A DNA stretch of 64,000 nucleotides from Tsuneonella sediminis (GTDB lineage: Bacteria > Pseudomonadota > Alphaproteobacteria > Sphingomonadales > Sphingomonadaceae), in contig NZ_JBNCBU010000001.1 of assembly GCF_051912845.1 (NCBI RefSeq), forward strand, positions 744,001-808,000, given 5' to 3'. The position numbers and the translations under genes were made by a program. The number at the start of each line of letters is the position of its first letter. The first letter of the stretch is position 1. Below the pieces are notes generated by a model. It was not told where the DNA came from. It did not search any database and saw only the letters and a list, made by a program, of their open reading frames with translations. Of the stretch, positions 47,910-56,326 are shown piece by piece.

Positions 47910-49211
47910 TCAGTCGAGGGTCCGCTGGCCGACTATGCTCAGGCCATATCCTTCGAGCGCGACGAGCGAATGCTCTGTGTTGGTCAGCAGGATCATGTCG
48001 TGCACGCCGAGCGCACCGAGGATCTGCGCCCCCCCGCCGTAGTCGCGCTGCTCTGTCACCTGCGTTTCGTTCGCGGGCGGCATGCCGCCCTCGCGCGCGA
48101 TCGCGCGGCTCACGTAGTCGGAACTCGCACGGTTGATCAGCACGATAATTCCGGCGCCCTCGCCCCCGATGATCTCCATCGACCGTTCGATCAGCTGCCC
48201 GCGCGGGCCGTCCTCGCCGAACACGTCGTCGAACAGCGACAGTGCGTGCATCCGCACCAGCGTCGGCCGGTCGGGCCTGACAGATCCCTTCACGAGCGCG
48301 AGGTTCTCCTCGCCCGTCGCGCGGTTGTAGAAGGCGATCGCCTGCCAATCGCCGCCCCACTTGCTGGTGAAGCGTCGCTCGCCGCGCCGCTCGATCAGGT
48401 GGTCGTGGCGACGGCGATAGGCGATGAGGTCGCGGATCGTGCCGATCTTGAGGTCGTGCAACCGCGCGAAGCGCACCAAGTCCGACAGGCGCGACATCGT
48501 GCCATCCTCGTTCATGATCTCGCAGATCACGCCCGAAGGATTCAGCCCGGCGAGCCGGGAGATGTCGACTGCCGCCTCGGTATGCCCCGCCCGCACCAGG
48601 ACGCCGCCGTCGCGCGCGACGAGCGGGAACACGTGGCCCGGTGTAACGATATCGTCGCGGCCCTTGGTCCCGTCGATCGCGACCGAGATCGTGCGTGCGC
48701 GGTCGCCCGCCGAAATGCCGGTGGAGACGCCCTCGCGCGCTTCGATCGAGGTGGTGAAGGCGGTTTCATGACGAGTGCGGTTGTTGCGGCTCATCAGGTC
48801 GAGGCCAAGCTGCTCGACCCGCTGGCGCGTCATCGCGAGGCACACCAGGCCGCGCCCGTGAGTCGCCATGAAATTGATCGCGTTGGGCGTCGCCATCTGG
48901 GCCGGGATGACGAGATCGCCCTCATTCTCGCGGTCCTCGTCGTCGACAAGGATGAACATGCGCCCGTTGCGCGCCTCGTCGATGATCTCCTCGGCCGGGA
49001 CGATTACAGGCCGCTCGTCGTTCACGGACAGAAAGTTGTCCAGCTTGCCCAGCGTATCGGCAGTCGGGTTCCAGCCCGGCTCGAGACAGTCGCGCAGGGA
49101 ATTCGCGTGAAGGCCTGCCGCGCGGGCGAGCGCGGCGCGGCTCATGCGATTGCCCGCCACCAGATCGCGGACCCGCTGAATGGTCGTGTTGGCGATAGTC
49201 AATGTGGTCAT
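47910..49211 (-). CDS. ribB: HTH-RibB-RibA-like fusion: DHBP synthase with degenerate GTP cyclohydrolase II
   Basis: A 433-residue protein in three parts. Residues 9-60 form a Cro/CI-like HTH (RMSRAALARAAGLHANSLRDC, then WNPTADTLGKLDNFL). Residues 68-275 are 3,4-dihydroxy-2-butanone-4-phosphate synthase with DDEDRENEGDLV and HGRGLVCLAMT. Residues 285-433 align to GTP cyclohydrolase II, but the zinc cysteines are gone: the usual SECLTGDVFGSLRCDCG becomes HALSLFDDVFGEDGPRG. So only the RibB step of riboflavin synthesis is expected. RibA-dead RibBX forms are known; the DNA-binding-like N-terminus suggests self-regulation, which is inference. Confidence 0.9.
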   Translation of the reverse strand: MTTLTIANTTIQRVRDLVAGNRMSRAALARAAGLHANSLRDCLEPGWNPTADTLGKLDNFLSVNDERPVIVPAEEIIDEARNGRMFILVDDEDRENEGDLVIPAQMATPNAINFMATHGRGLVCLAMTRQRVEQLGLDLMSRNNRTRHETAFTTSIEAREGVSTGISAGDRARTISVAIDGTKGRDDIVTPGHVFPLVARDGGVLVRAGHTEAAVDISRLAGLNPSGVICEIMNEDGTMSRLSDLVRFARLHDLKIGTIRDLIAYRRRHDHLIERRGERRFTSKWGGDWQAIAFYNRATGEENLALVKGSVRPDRPTLVRMHALSLFDDVFGEDGPRGQLIERSMEIIGGEGAGIIVLINRASSDYVSRAIAREGGMPPANETQVTEQRDYGGGAQILGALGVHDMILLTNTEHSLVALEGYGLSIVGQRTLD

Positions 49212-49225
49212 TCGGGCAGCGTTAT

Positions 49226-49258
49226 CACATCGAAATGTGAATGCCACAGCAAAATGTG
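49226..49258. promoter_or_regulatory. Two CACA-N6-TGTG palindromes upstream of ribB
   Basis: CACATCGAAATGTG (49226-49239) and CACAGCAAAATGTG (49245-49258) are 19 bases apart start to start. They fill the 47-base gap before the ribB fusion gene. The nearer one extends to TCACAT-N4-ATGTGA. They could be operators for the HTH domain of the RibB fusion or for another regulator. Confidence 0.55.
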
Positions 49259-49990
49259 CTAGCCGTGCTCGATGGCGGCGATCACCGACGCGAGCCAACG
49301 CCGGGGAACCGTCCGCCGGCCGATGTCGGCGACGAATTCCTGTCCCCGTGAAGCTGCGCGCAGGCGTCCGTCCGCGTGCCACCGCGCGGGGTCGTCGTGA
49401 TAGCTCAGCCCGCCTTGCTTCAGCCACGTCGGCCTGTCCCACGTGCTCGGCCTTTCGCCCGGGGCGGTCAGGCGTAAACTCGGCATGGCGCGTGCCGCCG
49501 TCCGGCCCCGTCCCGCGTAGATCACATCGTTCGCCGCAAAGGGGGATACGGCATGAGGGTGGCGGGCGCGGACCAGCTCCGCGCGTCGCTCCTCTTCAAG
49601 CGCTGCGACGACGAGGATCTCTTCCACGACGATGTAGCCGAAGATCCGGTGGTGCGGCGCATGACCGGCCTCGCGAAACAGGCCGAAGAAGAGAAACACG
49701 TCGCCGAGCCCCACCCCGCGATTGGCAAGATGCGTCTGCGCAGCGCCGCACTGCCCGAAAAGACAGGTTCCCCCCTCGAGGAACATGGGGTCGTGGTGGC
49801 ACTCCTCGCTGCCGTGGTGCCGCCCGCGGCTCGCCCGCACGACATGATTGCCGAGACCGAGATCATCCCAGGTCGTTCCCGATCCGCCGCTGCTGGGAAT
49901 AGGCAGGCTGACCGGCCGGCCGTCGACGATCGGCGATGGTCCGCCGCCCGAAGCGCTGTCGAAACCCTTGCGGCTAAAGACGATCTTCAT
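49259..49990 (-). CDS. Nmad3-like putative nucleotide-modification-associated protein
   Basis: A 243-residue protein. It begins MKIVFSRKGFDSASGGGPSP and continues DGRPVSLPIPSSGGSGTTWDDLGLG and later CHHDPMF, GQCGAAQTHLANRGVGLGDVFLFFG and HHRIFGYIVVEEI. I recognise this as the Nmad3 family, named for its links to DNA-base modification genes in comparative genomics; no biochemistry is settled. The ATG at 49990 overlaps the reductase stop by four bases. A longer frame upstream is a shadow of that gene. Confidence 0.75.
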   Translation of the reverse strand: MKIVFSRKGFDSASGGGPSPIVDGRPVSLPIPSSGGSGTTWDDLGLGNHVVRASRGRHHGSEECHHDPMFLEGGTCLFGQCGAAQTHLANRGVGLGDVFLFFGLFREAGHAPHHRIFGYIVVEEILVVAALEEERRAELVRARHPHAVSPFAANDVIYAGRGRTAARAMPSLRLTAPGERPSTWDRPTWLKQGGLSYHDDPARWHADGRLRAASRGQEFVADIGRRTVPRRWLASVIAAIEHG

Positions 49991-50685
49991 GCGTTCGGGA
50001 GCGGCACCGAAAGGCTCGCGGCCGCGCGCAGGATTGCATCGTTGTCGTGCACGAACCGCCCCGCCGCCTTGCGTGTCGCGAGCGCGAGCGCGGCCTTGGC
50101 GACCGTCTCGCCAGCAATCGAGCGAAAGCCCCGCCGCGATCCAAGGAGCAGGAGGTCGAAGAGCGGGCTGGCGAGGACACCGGCCCGTTCCAGCACCCGG
50201 CGATCTCCCGATCGCTTGCCTCGCAAAAGTCCGGGGCGAAGCACGTCGAGCCTCTTGAACCGCAGCTTGCCAAGTTCGCCCTCGACCTGACCCTTGGTTC
50301 GCAGGTAGAGCGCCTTCGACATGGGGTCGGCACCGGCCGAGCTCACGACGACGAACCTTTCGGCTCCGTGTTCCCTTGCGGTCTTTGCTGTTGCGATCAC
50401 GAGGGCGTGATCGACCGCGCGGAAAGCCTCCTCGTCGCGCCCCGCCTTCTTCCACGTCGTCCCGAGCGCGCAAATCACTGCATTCGGGCGTACTGCCTCG
50501 AACACTTCCCCCCACTTGGCCGGATCGGCGACGAACATCTCCATTCGCGCTCCCGGCGGCAACGGAGTTTCGCGCCGGGCTACCGCAACGAGTCGCATGT
50601 CCTCGCGCCCGACGGCCAGCCGCATTACCTCGCGGCCGATCAGCCCCGTCGCACCGACGAGCGCGATCCGCAGAGGTTCAGACAT
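49987..50685 (-). CDS. NAD(P)-binding reductase, TIP30/YbjT-like
   Basis: A 232-residue Rossmann-fold protein of the atypical SDR group. GATGLIGREVMRL near residue 11 binds the cofactor. VVVSSAGADPMSKALYLRTKGQVE near 115-140 holds the Ser and a YxxxK. It resembles HTATIP2/TIP30-like and NAD(P)H-binding proteins without known substrate. The gene overlaps dgt by eight bases and the Nmad3-like gene by four. Confidence 0.82.
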   Translation of the reverse strand: MSEPLRIALVGATGLIGREVMRLAVGREDMRLVAVARRETPLPPGARMEMFVADPAKWGEVFEAVRPNAVICALGTTWKKAGRDEEAFRAVDHALVIATAKTAREHGAERFVVVSSAGADPMSKALYLRTKGQVEGELGKLRFKRLDVLRPGLLRGKRSGDRRVLERAGVLASPLFDLLLLGSRRGFRSIAGETVAKAALALATRKAAGRFVHDNDAILRAAASLSVPLPNA

Positions 50686-51838
50686 TGCGAAGCCCCTCCG
50701 GCTCGCGTCCGAATATCTCGGTGCACTGGCGGATCGCGAACCTGTCGGTCATTCCGGCGATGAAATCGGCAAGATGCCGGCTACGCCCGGGTTCGTCCTC
50801 GGGCAGCGCCGCACGCCACTCAGGCGGCAGCGCAGCCGGGTTCTGGTCATAGGCCGCGAACAGCCGTGAAACGACGTCGCGCGCGCGACTGGCCGCGGTC
50901 AGCTGTTCGGGATGGTAATAGAGCCGCTCGTACATGAACGCCTTGAGCGCTCGCTCCTCTTCGCCCATCGCGGCAGAGAACCCGGCAAGTTGCCCGGGAT
51001 GCGCGCGAACTTCGGCCACGCTGCGCATTCCCTTCGCGTTCGTGCGGGTCGTGTCGATCACGTCGTTGACCATCAGTCCGATCCGGCTGCGGACCAGTTC
51101 GCGCAGGCGCTGGTCGACGCTGGCGGATGGATGGCGCCGCTCTACCGCGCGGTACTGCTCGGCGATCGCGGGAAGGTCCAGCAGGTCGTCGAGAAGGAGG
51201 AAACCGGCACGAAGGCCGTCGTCGATGTCGTGGTTGTCGTAGGCGATATCGTCGGCAATCGCAGCGACCTGCGCTTCGAGGCTTGGCCAAGCGCCGAGAT
51301 CGAGCGGGAATGCCTCGTCGAGTTCGGCGAGCGCCCAGTTGGGGGTGCTCACCGGCCCGTTGTGCTTCGCCAGCCCCTCGAGCAGGTCCCACGACAGGTT
51401 CAGCCCCGGGTGGTCGCAATACGGGTTTTCGAGGCGCATGAGGACCCGCAACGTGTGGGCGTTATGGTCGAACCCGCCGCGCTCCGCCATCGCCTCGCGC
51501 AGCGCGTCCTCGCCGGCATGGCCGAACGGCGGATGGCCGATGTCGTGGGCGAGGCACAGGGCTTCGGTCAGGTCCTCGTCGAGCCCGAGCGCGCGGGCAA
51601 TCACGCGGCCGATTTGTGCCACCTCGATGCTGTGGGTCAGACGCGTGCGATAGTGATCGCCGTCCGGCGCTATGAAGACCTGTGTCTTCGCCTTGAGGCG
51701 GCGGAAAGCGATCGAATGGACGATCCGGTCGCGATCGCGCTGGAACTCGCTGCGGGGTCCGCGGGTGCCCTCGCGCCTCTCGGCGAACTCGCGGCCGCGA
51801 CTGGCGGCTGGATCGGCAGCATAGGGGGCGAGCGTCAT
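50678..51838 (-). CDS. dgt: Deoxyguanosinetriphosphate triphosphohydrolase-like protein
   Basis: A 386-residue HD-domain dNTPase. RTRLTHSIEVAQIGR near residue 60 and LCLAHDIGHPPFGHAGEDAL near 88 carry the metal-binding His and HD pair. It removes triphosphate from dNTPs. ATG at 51838 gives MTLAPYAADPAASRG; a second ATG two codons earlier (51844) is equally possible. It lies upstream of two overlapping genes and downstream of the protease gene's terminator. Confidence 0.9.
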   Translation of the reverse strand: MTLAPYAADPAASRGREFAERREGTRGPRSEFQRDRDRIVHSIAFRRLKAKTQVFIAPDGDHYRTRLTHSIEVAQIGRVIARALGLDEDLTEALCLAHDIGHPPFGHAGEDALREAMAERGGFDHNAHTLRVLMRLENPYCDHPGLNLSWDLLEGLAKHNGPVSTPNWALAELDEAFPLDLGAWPSLEAQVAAIADDIAYDNHDIDDGLRAGFLLLDDLLDLPAIAEQYRAVERRHPSASVDQRLRELVRSRIGLMVNDVIDTTRTNAKGMRSVAEVRAHPGQLAGFSAAMGEEERALKAFMYERLYYHPEQLTAASRARDVVSRLFAAYDQNPAALPPEWRAALPEDEPGRSRHLADFIAGMTDRFAIRQCTEIFGREPEGLRNV

Positions 51839-51911
51839 CGGCATCAGGCGGTTAGTGGGCGCGTCCCGCCCGGGCAACGGGAACAGCAGCGGAACATCGC
51901 CCCGCGCCCGA

Positions 51912-51950
51912 CAAAAAAACGGGCCGCGCATCGCAACGACGCGCGGCCCG
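51912..51950 (-). terminator. Strong intrinsic terminator after the S8 protease gene
   Basis: A perfect 10-base stem CGGGCCGCGC (51920-51929) and GCGCGGCCCG (51941-51950) with an 11-base loop. On the minus strand it is followed by seven T's (complement of A's at 51913-51919). Confidence 0.88.
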
Positions 51951-51989
51951 CAGATCATCCGGCCAGGTGCGACCCGCCGGAAACGGTGG

Positions 51990-53114
51990 TCACTTGATGC
52001 CGATGGTGTCCGGGTTGCCGTCAGGGTCGCCCGAAACCGTGCCGCCGCTTTTCGGCGTGCCGAACAAGAGCAGGCCTGCGGCATGGGGGCTGGCCATCGA
52101 GGTACCCGAAAGCGTCGCATATCCGCCGCTCTTATAGGTCGAATAGATAGAGGAACCCGGCTCGGCAAAATCGACCGGCGGATTGCCGTAGTTCGAGAAA
52201 CTCGACCACGTGTCTCCCTGCGCGAACGAGGAAATCGTGTAGATGTTTGGCCCGTTCGCCGAAGCCGGCGACTTGGTGGTTGCGCTGGTCGATTCGTTGC
52301 CGGCGGCTAGCGCAAACTTGAGGCCCTTGGCAGCCGCGGCAATCACCGCGTCATTGAGAGCCTGGCTGAATCCGCCACCGAGGCTCATGTTCGCCACATC
52401 ACCCGCTGCAAAGTTCTTGCCCGCGTAGTCCACCCCGGCAATCACGCCGCTGTTGGTCCCCGAGCCGCTCCGGGTCAGCACCTTGACCGCGACGAGCTGG
52501 ACCCCCGGCGCCACGCCGAGTACGCCGATCCCGTTGTTCGCCTTGGCGCCGATGGTCCCAGCCACGTGCGATCCATGGCCGTTGCCATCGTCAGCGTTCT
52601 TCTCGCGGGTGAAGCTTGCGCTAAGCGCGACGTTCACGTTGAGGTCGGGGTGATCGAGGTCGATCCCGGTGTCGAGCACCCATGCCTTCCCGCTCGCGGT
52701 GCTGCCGCCGCCGCCGACGCGCGTGATACCCCATGGAACAGTCTCGGCCTTTGCGGTCGGCCCCTCGGGCCTTCCCTGCGCGACTACGGCAATGGCCATC
52801 TCCTGGTCTTGCTCGCAGAATGCGATCGAAGGATTGCTCCGGCGCATGGCGTTCATGCCCTGCTCGCTCATGTTGGCGGAAAAGCCGCGTATCGTGTGCG
52901 AGTAGACGTGGCCGACTGCTCCGCCGTGAGAGCGCGCTGCGGCATTCGCCTTGGCCGCGACGTCGCCTCTCGCCACGCGGTCGTTCTTGAAGACGCAAAT
53001 GTAGGAATTGGCAATCTTGTCACCCGCCGCGGCGTGCGCCGGCGTGGCGGCAAGCGCGGCGGCCAGTGCGACGCCGCTGAAGGCCGCGATGCGGCCGGCA
53101 ACCCGTTTTGTCAT
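51990..53114 (-). CDS. Secreted proteinase-K-like S8 peptidase
   Basis: A 374-residue preproenzyme. The signal peptide runs to about residue 29 (TPAHA). An inhibitor-I9-like propeptide follows (IANSYICVFKNDRV ... VYSHTIRGFSANMSE) to about 108. The catalytic domain has Asp148 (VLDTGIDLDHPDL), His180 (GHGSHVAGT), Asn273 (AAGNES) and Ser339 (SGTSMASP). ATG at 53114 follows GGGAGGG. No C-terminal sorting signal is seen, so free secretion is likely. It has its own strong terminator. Confidence 0.93.
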   Translation of the reverse strand: MTKRVAGRIAAFSGVALAAALAATPAHAAAGDKIANSYICVFKNDRVARGDVAAKANAAARSHGGAVGHVYSHTIRGFSANMSEQGMNAMRRSNPSIAFCEQDQEMAIAVVAQGRPEGPTAKAETVPWGITRVGGGGSTASGKAWVLDTGIDLDHPDLNVNVALSASFTREKNADDGNGHGSHVAGTIGAKANNGIGVLGVAPGVQLVAVKVLTRSGSGTNSGVIAGVDYAGKNFAAGDVANMSLGGGFSQALNDAVIAAAAKGLKFALAAGNESTSATTKSPASANGPNIYTISSFAQGDTWSSFSNYGNPPVDFAEPGSSIYSTYKSGGYATLSGTSMASPHAAGLLLFGTPKSGGTVSGDPDGNPDTIGIK

Positions 53115-53225
53115 TGATAGTCCCTCCCTTAGACAGGAAGGGTAGAATGCCTCACCCCTAACCAAAGGGAATAGACAAAGATCATTACCCGGTTGGCAAT
53201 CAAACCATTCGTCGCACGCTTTGCA

Positions 53226-53921
53226 CTATTCGTCGCCCAGTAACCATGCCACGCCGGCGCGGCAATGGGCCCGGGTTGAATCGAACACCGGCAGCACATT
53301 CGCATCGACATCGACGATCATCGAAAGCTCGGTGCAGGCAAGCACGATCGCCCTGGCGCCTTCGCGTTCCTTGAGGGTGATCCAGGTCTTCAGCGCCCGC
53401 TCCGCGTCGCGGGTCGCCTTGCCCCGCATCAGTTCCTCGTAAATGATCCGGTCGATCAGTTCGACTTGGGCCATGTCTGGCGGCACCAGGTCGACCCCGT
53501 GGCTGACGAGCCGGCGGCGATAGAAGCTTTCGGTCATGACGTTGCGCGTGCCGACCAGGGCGGCACTTGTGATCCCGGCGGCCTGCATCTCGCGCGCGAC
53601 GCAATCGGCGATGTGGATGACCGGCACTCCCGCGGCCTCCGCCACCCGGTCGTACACCTTGTGCATCGAGTTGGCGCAGATCAGGAGTGCGCCCGCACCA
53701 GCATCGACGAGCCGCCGGGCGCTTTCGGACAGCACTCCGGCCGCGTGATCCCAGCCCGCGTCGTCCGTGATCGCCCTGAGCGATGCGAAGTCGAGGCTTT
53801 CGATCAGCAGCGGCGCGCTGGAATCGGGGGAAACCTGACGCTGGATGCCGCGGTTGAGGAACTCGTAGTAATCGCGCGTGGAGGCCCAGCTCATTCCCCC
53901 GATCAGCCCCAGTCTGCGCAA
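53226..53921 (-). CDS. Aspartate/glutamate racemase family protein
   Basis: A 231-residue PLP-independent racemase. Cys82 in LLICANSMHK and Cys196 in VLACTELSM are the two catalytic bases. The N-terminus LGLIGGMSWASTRDYYEFLN is typical of the YgeA/aspartate racemase branch. It could make D-aspartate or act on another amino acid. It stands alone on the minus strand between the protease and cytochrome genes. Confidence 0.9.
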   Translation of the reverse strand: MRRLGLIGGMSWASTRDYYEFLNRGIQRQVSPDSSAPLLIESLDFASLRAITDDAGWDHAAGVLSESARRLVDAGAGALLICANSMHKVYDRVAEAAGVPVIHIADCVAREMQAAGITSAALVGTRNVMTESFYRRRLVSHGVDLVPPDMAQVELIDRIIYEELMRGKATRDAERALKTWITLKEREGARAIVLACTELSMIVDVDANVLPVFDSTRAHCRAGVAWLLGDE

Positions 53922-53963
53922 ATTGTCGCTCCCTCAGTACGCGCCCGCTGCCCGGTTAGCGCG

Positions 53964-55013
53964 TCAGCCGCCCCCGCGTCCACCGGGAGGCGCCTGCGAA
54001 ACGGGGACAAGACCGGCGATCCACCGTTTCACAACGTCGAGTCCATCGTGGTCGATGGTCGCCTTGCCGAGTTCGGGCATCGCCACGCCGCCTTCGAGGC
54101 TGCCCATCCGGTGGACCAGGATCGACCGGCCCGGCTCGCCGGGCACGATATCGAACAGGAAATCCCCCGCACCGCGTCCGGCGGCCACCGGGCGCTTCAT
54201 CACGCCGAGCTTGCCGGGATCGGCCTGTTGCCAACGCAGGTCGAGACCGGAGTTGGAGGCCGACCCGCCCGGTCGGTGGCAATGCGCGCAGTTGACGTCG
54301 AGATAGCCCCGCGCGGCCGCTTCGACGGGGGCCGAGGACCGCTCTTCCCACAGCGGCATTCGCGCCGCGACCTTGGGTACCGCATCCATGTGACCCGCGC
54401 CCCGAAAGGCCGCGAGCCACTCCTCCGACAGATTGGCCGCCTTCGGGCCAATCGGAACCACCGCGCCCTGAAGGCCGTGACATTCCTTGCACTGGTTCTT
54501 GTTGGGAACGCGGTATTCGATGTCCTCGCCTCCGGGTGTGGTAAGCGGGACGCGCGCACCGGCGATCGCGAGGGTCGCCTCGGTTTGCTCGGCGTTCCAC
54601 AGGTAAGGTAGTGCAACCCAATCGCTTGCGCGGCGAAGAAGCACGCGGGTTTCGATCAGGCGCCGCTTGCCGTCCTGCTGGAACGCGAATGTCTTGATAA
54701 GCGCTGATCCGACCGGGAAATCGAGCAAGCCCTCCCCATCCGCCCGCGCCTGCTTGCCGGGCGGCACATACACGAACCGCAGCTTGTCCGCCCCGTCGGA
54801 CCAGAGCGGCGTGTTGAGCCGGTAGGGCACCACGCTCTTGCCGGGGACCTGGGCGACCGGGTCGGCGAAAAAGCCGAACTCGGACAGGCTGCGAGGCATC
54901 CCGTCGTCGAGGATTGCCGACTGGTCGACCGACCCTACCGGGGTCGCCTGCGCCGTCAGCGCGCCGAGCAGCGCCGCGACCGCAGCCGCAGGCAAGGCGA
55001 TCGAGCGGATCAT
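53964..55013 (-). CDS. SO2930-family diheme c-type cytochrome
   Basis: A 349-residue exported protein with a signal peptide (MIRSIALPAAAVAALLGALTA). Two heme-binding motifs are present, CKECH at 175-179 and CAHCH at 242-246. The early domain (MPRSLSEFGFFADP, YRLNTPLWSDGADKLRFVYVP) is typical of the SO2930 family, as is its pairing with a beta-helix gene. The electron partner is not known. The start at 55013 overlaps the beta-helix gene stop (ATGA); a longer frame upstream is a shadow. Confidence 0.88.
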   Translation of the reverse strand: MIRSIALPAAAVAALLGALTAQATPVGSVDQSAILDDGMPRSLSEFGFFADPVAQVPGKSVVPYRLNTPLWSDGADKLRFVYVPPGKQARADGEGLLDFPVGSALIKTFAFQQDGKRRLIETRVLLRRASDWVALPYLWNAEQTEATLAIAGARVPLTTPGGEDIEYRVPNKNQCKECHGLQGAVVPIGPKAANLSEEWLAAFRGAGHMDAVPKVAARMPLWEERSSAPVEAAARGYLDVNCAHCHRPGGSASNSGLDLRWQQADPGKLGVMKRPVAAGRGAGDFLFDIVPGEPGRSILVHRMGSLEGGVAMPELGKATIDHDGLDVVKRWIAGLVPVSQAPPGGRGGG

Positions 55014-56209
55014 CTGAGGCGTGCGTCGAGGTCCGTCGAAGCGCCCACCGCGGCGCGATCGACAGCGTCGGCAAAGGGGGCAAAGGCCGCAAGCGCAGGC
55101 TTGGCCTCGTCGGGACCCTGTCCTTGCCTGGCGAGCGCAAGGGTCCACCCGCGCATGTCCGGGTGGACGGTCAGCGCGCCGTCGCCCAGCCCGTCCCACA
55201 TGACCGGGGGCAGCGCCCCGCCAAACAGGGCGACCAGTTGCTCGCCGCCGCCGATCTGAGGATCGGTCCCGTTGCCGCCGACCCGGTTGGCGCCGACTGC
55301 CACCTTGCGCGGATAGGGATTGTACCGCGCATCGTCGAACGCGCGCGGATAGGCGACGACCATGACCGCAGCGGTCGGATTTCCGGTAATCGTGTTGTGC
55401 TCGACCGTGACCGCGTCGTTGGCCATCACCATGATTCCGGTTCCTCGCCTGACCCCGGCCACGATGTTCCCGGGCGGCGCAAAATTGGACGTGTCGTTGT
55501 CGATCACGAGGTTGTCGCGCACTAGAACGTTGCCGCCCCCCATGACCGGCAGACTCGGCAGGTCGAAGACGAGGATGCCGCCGGTATTGCGGGTGACGAG
55601 GTTCGCCTCCACCAGCGCGTCGCGGCTGTTCTCAATCTCGATCCCCGCGACGTTGGCCTGCGCGAGAGAATTGCGAACCGTGATCTTTCTGCTCTGCCCC
55701 ACGTAGATCCCCGCGTCCGAGGCTCCCGAAACCTGCACACCGTCGATCAGCACGTTGCTGCTCTCGACCGGGTAGATCCCGTAGGCGCCGTTGGTCGAGA
55801 GCGGCCCCCCGGTCCAGGCGACCCGAACGCGGTAGTAGACGATGTCGTCGGCGCCCTTGGACTTGATCCCGTCGCCCTTGGGGTTCTCGACCGCGAAGTC
55901 GCGCAAGGTGACCCTGTCGCTTGTAACCAGCAGCCCTTCGCCCGCGCCCTTCTGGCCGGTGAAGTCGAGCACCGTGGCGTCCATCCCCGCGCCCCGCACC
56001 GTCACCCCGTCGACGTCGAGGCTGAGCCCGTCGTCGAGCGAAAAGCGTCCGGCGCCGAGCACGATCTCGTCACCTGGCTCGGCCAGGATCAGTGCCTCCT
56101 GCAGACGAGTTTGCGCACCGTCACCCGCGGCGATGTCGTGCGTGGCGCAAAGCGCGGGCGAGGCGGTGGCGGCGGCGAGCGTCAGCGGCGCGATCAGGGT
56201 CAATCTCAT
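55010..56209 (-). CDS. Parallel beta-helix repeat protein paired with SO2930 cytochrome
   Basis: A 399-residue exported protein with a signal peptide ending near ASPALC. About ten right-handed beta-helix coils follow from residue 60 to 300 (VTVRGAGMDATVLDF, VTLRDFAVENPKGDG, ITVRNSLAQANVAGIEI, LVRDNLVIDND). It resembles pectate-lyase-like/NosD-type folds, but no catalytic set is clear. It precedes and overlaps the diheme cytochrome gene; the same pair recurs in many Gram-negatives. ATG at 56209. Confidence 0.85.
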   Translation of the reverse strand: MRLTLIAPLTLAAATASPALCATHDIAAGDGAQTRLQEALILAEPGDEIVLGAGRFSLDDGLSLDVDGVTVRGAGMDATVLDFTGQKGAGEGLLVTSDRVTLRDFAVENPKGDGIKSKGADDIVYYRVRVAWTGGPLSTNGAYGIYPVESSNVLIDGVQVSGASDAGIYVGQSRKITVRNSLAQANVAGIEIENSRDALVEANLVTRNTGGILVFDLPSLPVMGGGNVLVRDNLVIDNDTSNFAPPGNIVAGVRRGTGIMVMANDAVTVEHNTITGNPTAAVMVVAYPRAFDDARYNPYPRKVAVGANRVGGNGTDPQIGGGEQLVALFGGALPPVMWDGLGDGALTVHPDMRGWTLALARQGQGPDEAKPALAAFAPFADAVDRAAVGASTDLDARLR

Positions 56210-56326
56210 ACGTGGCAGGCTGCAACTGACAGGGCTGTTAGTCAACGCCCCATAGGGCCTCTTGCCAGACTCGCCGCCAGGGCGCAGTCTGCTCGAGAAG
56301 TTACGTGAGAGAGAGGAGCGTTTGCG

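Noticed and set aside
49991..50515. Extension of the Nmad3-like frame upstream of 49990
   Set aside because: It overlaps the coding frame of the TIP30-like reductase; the conserved family start MKIVFSRK is at 49990.
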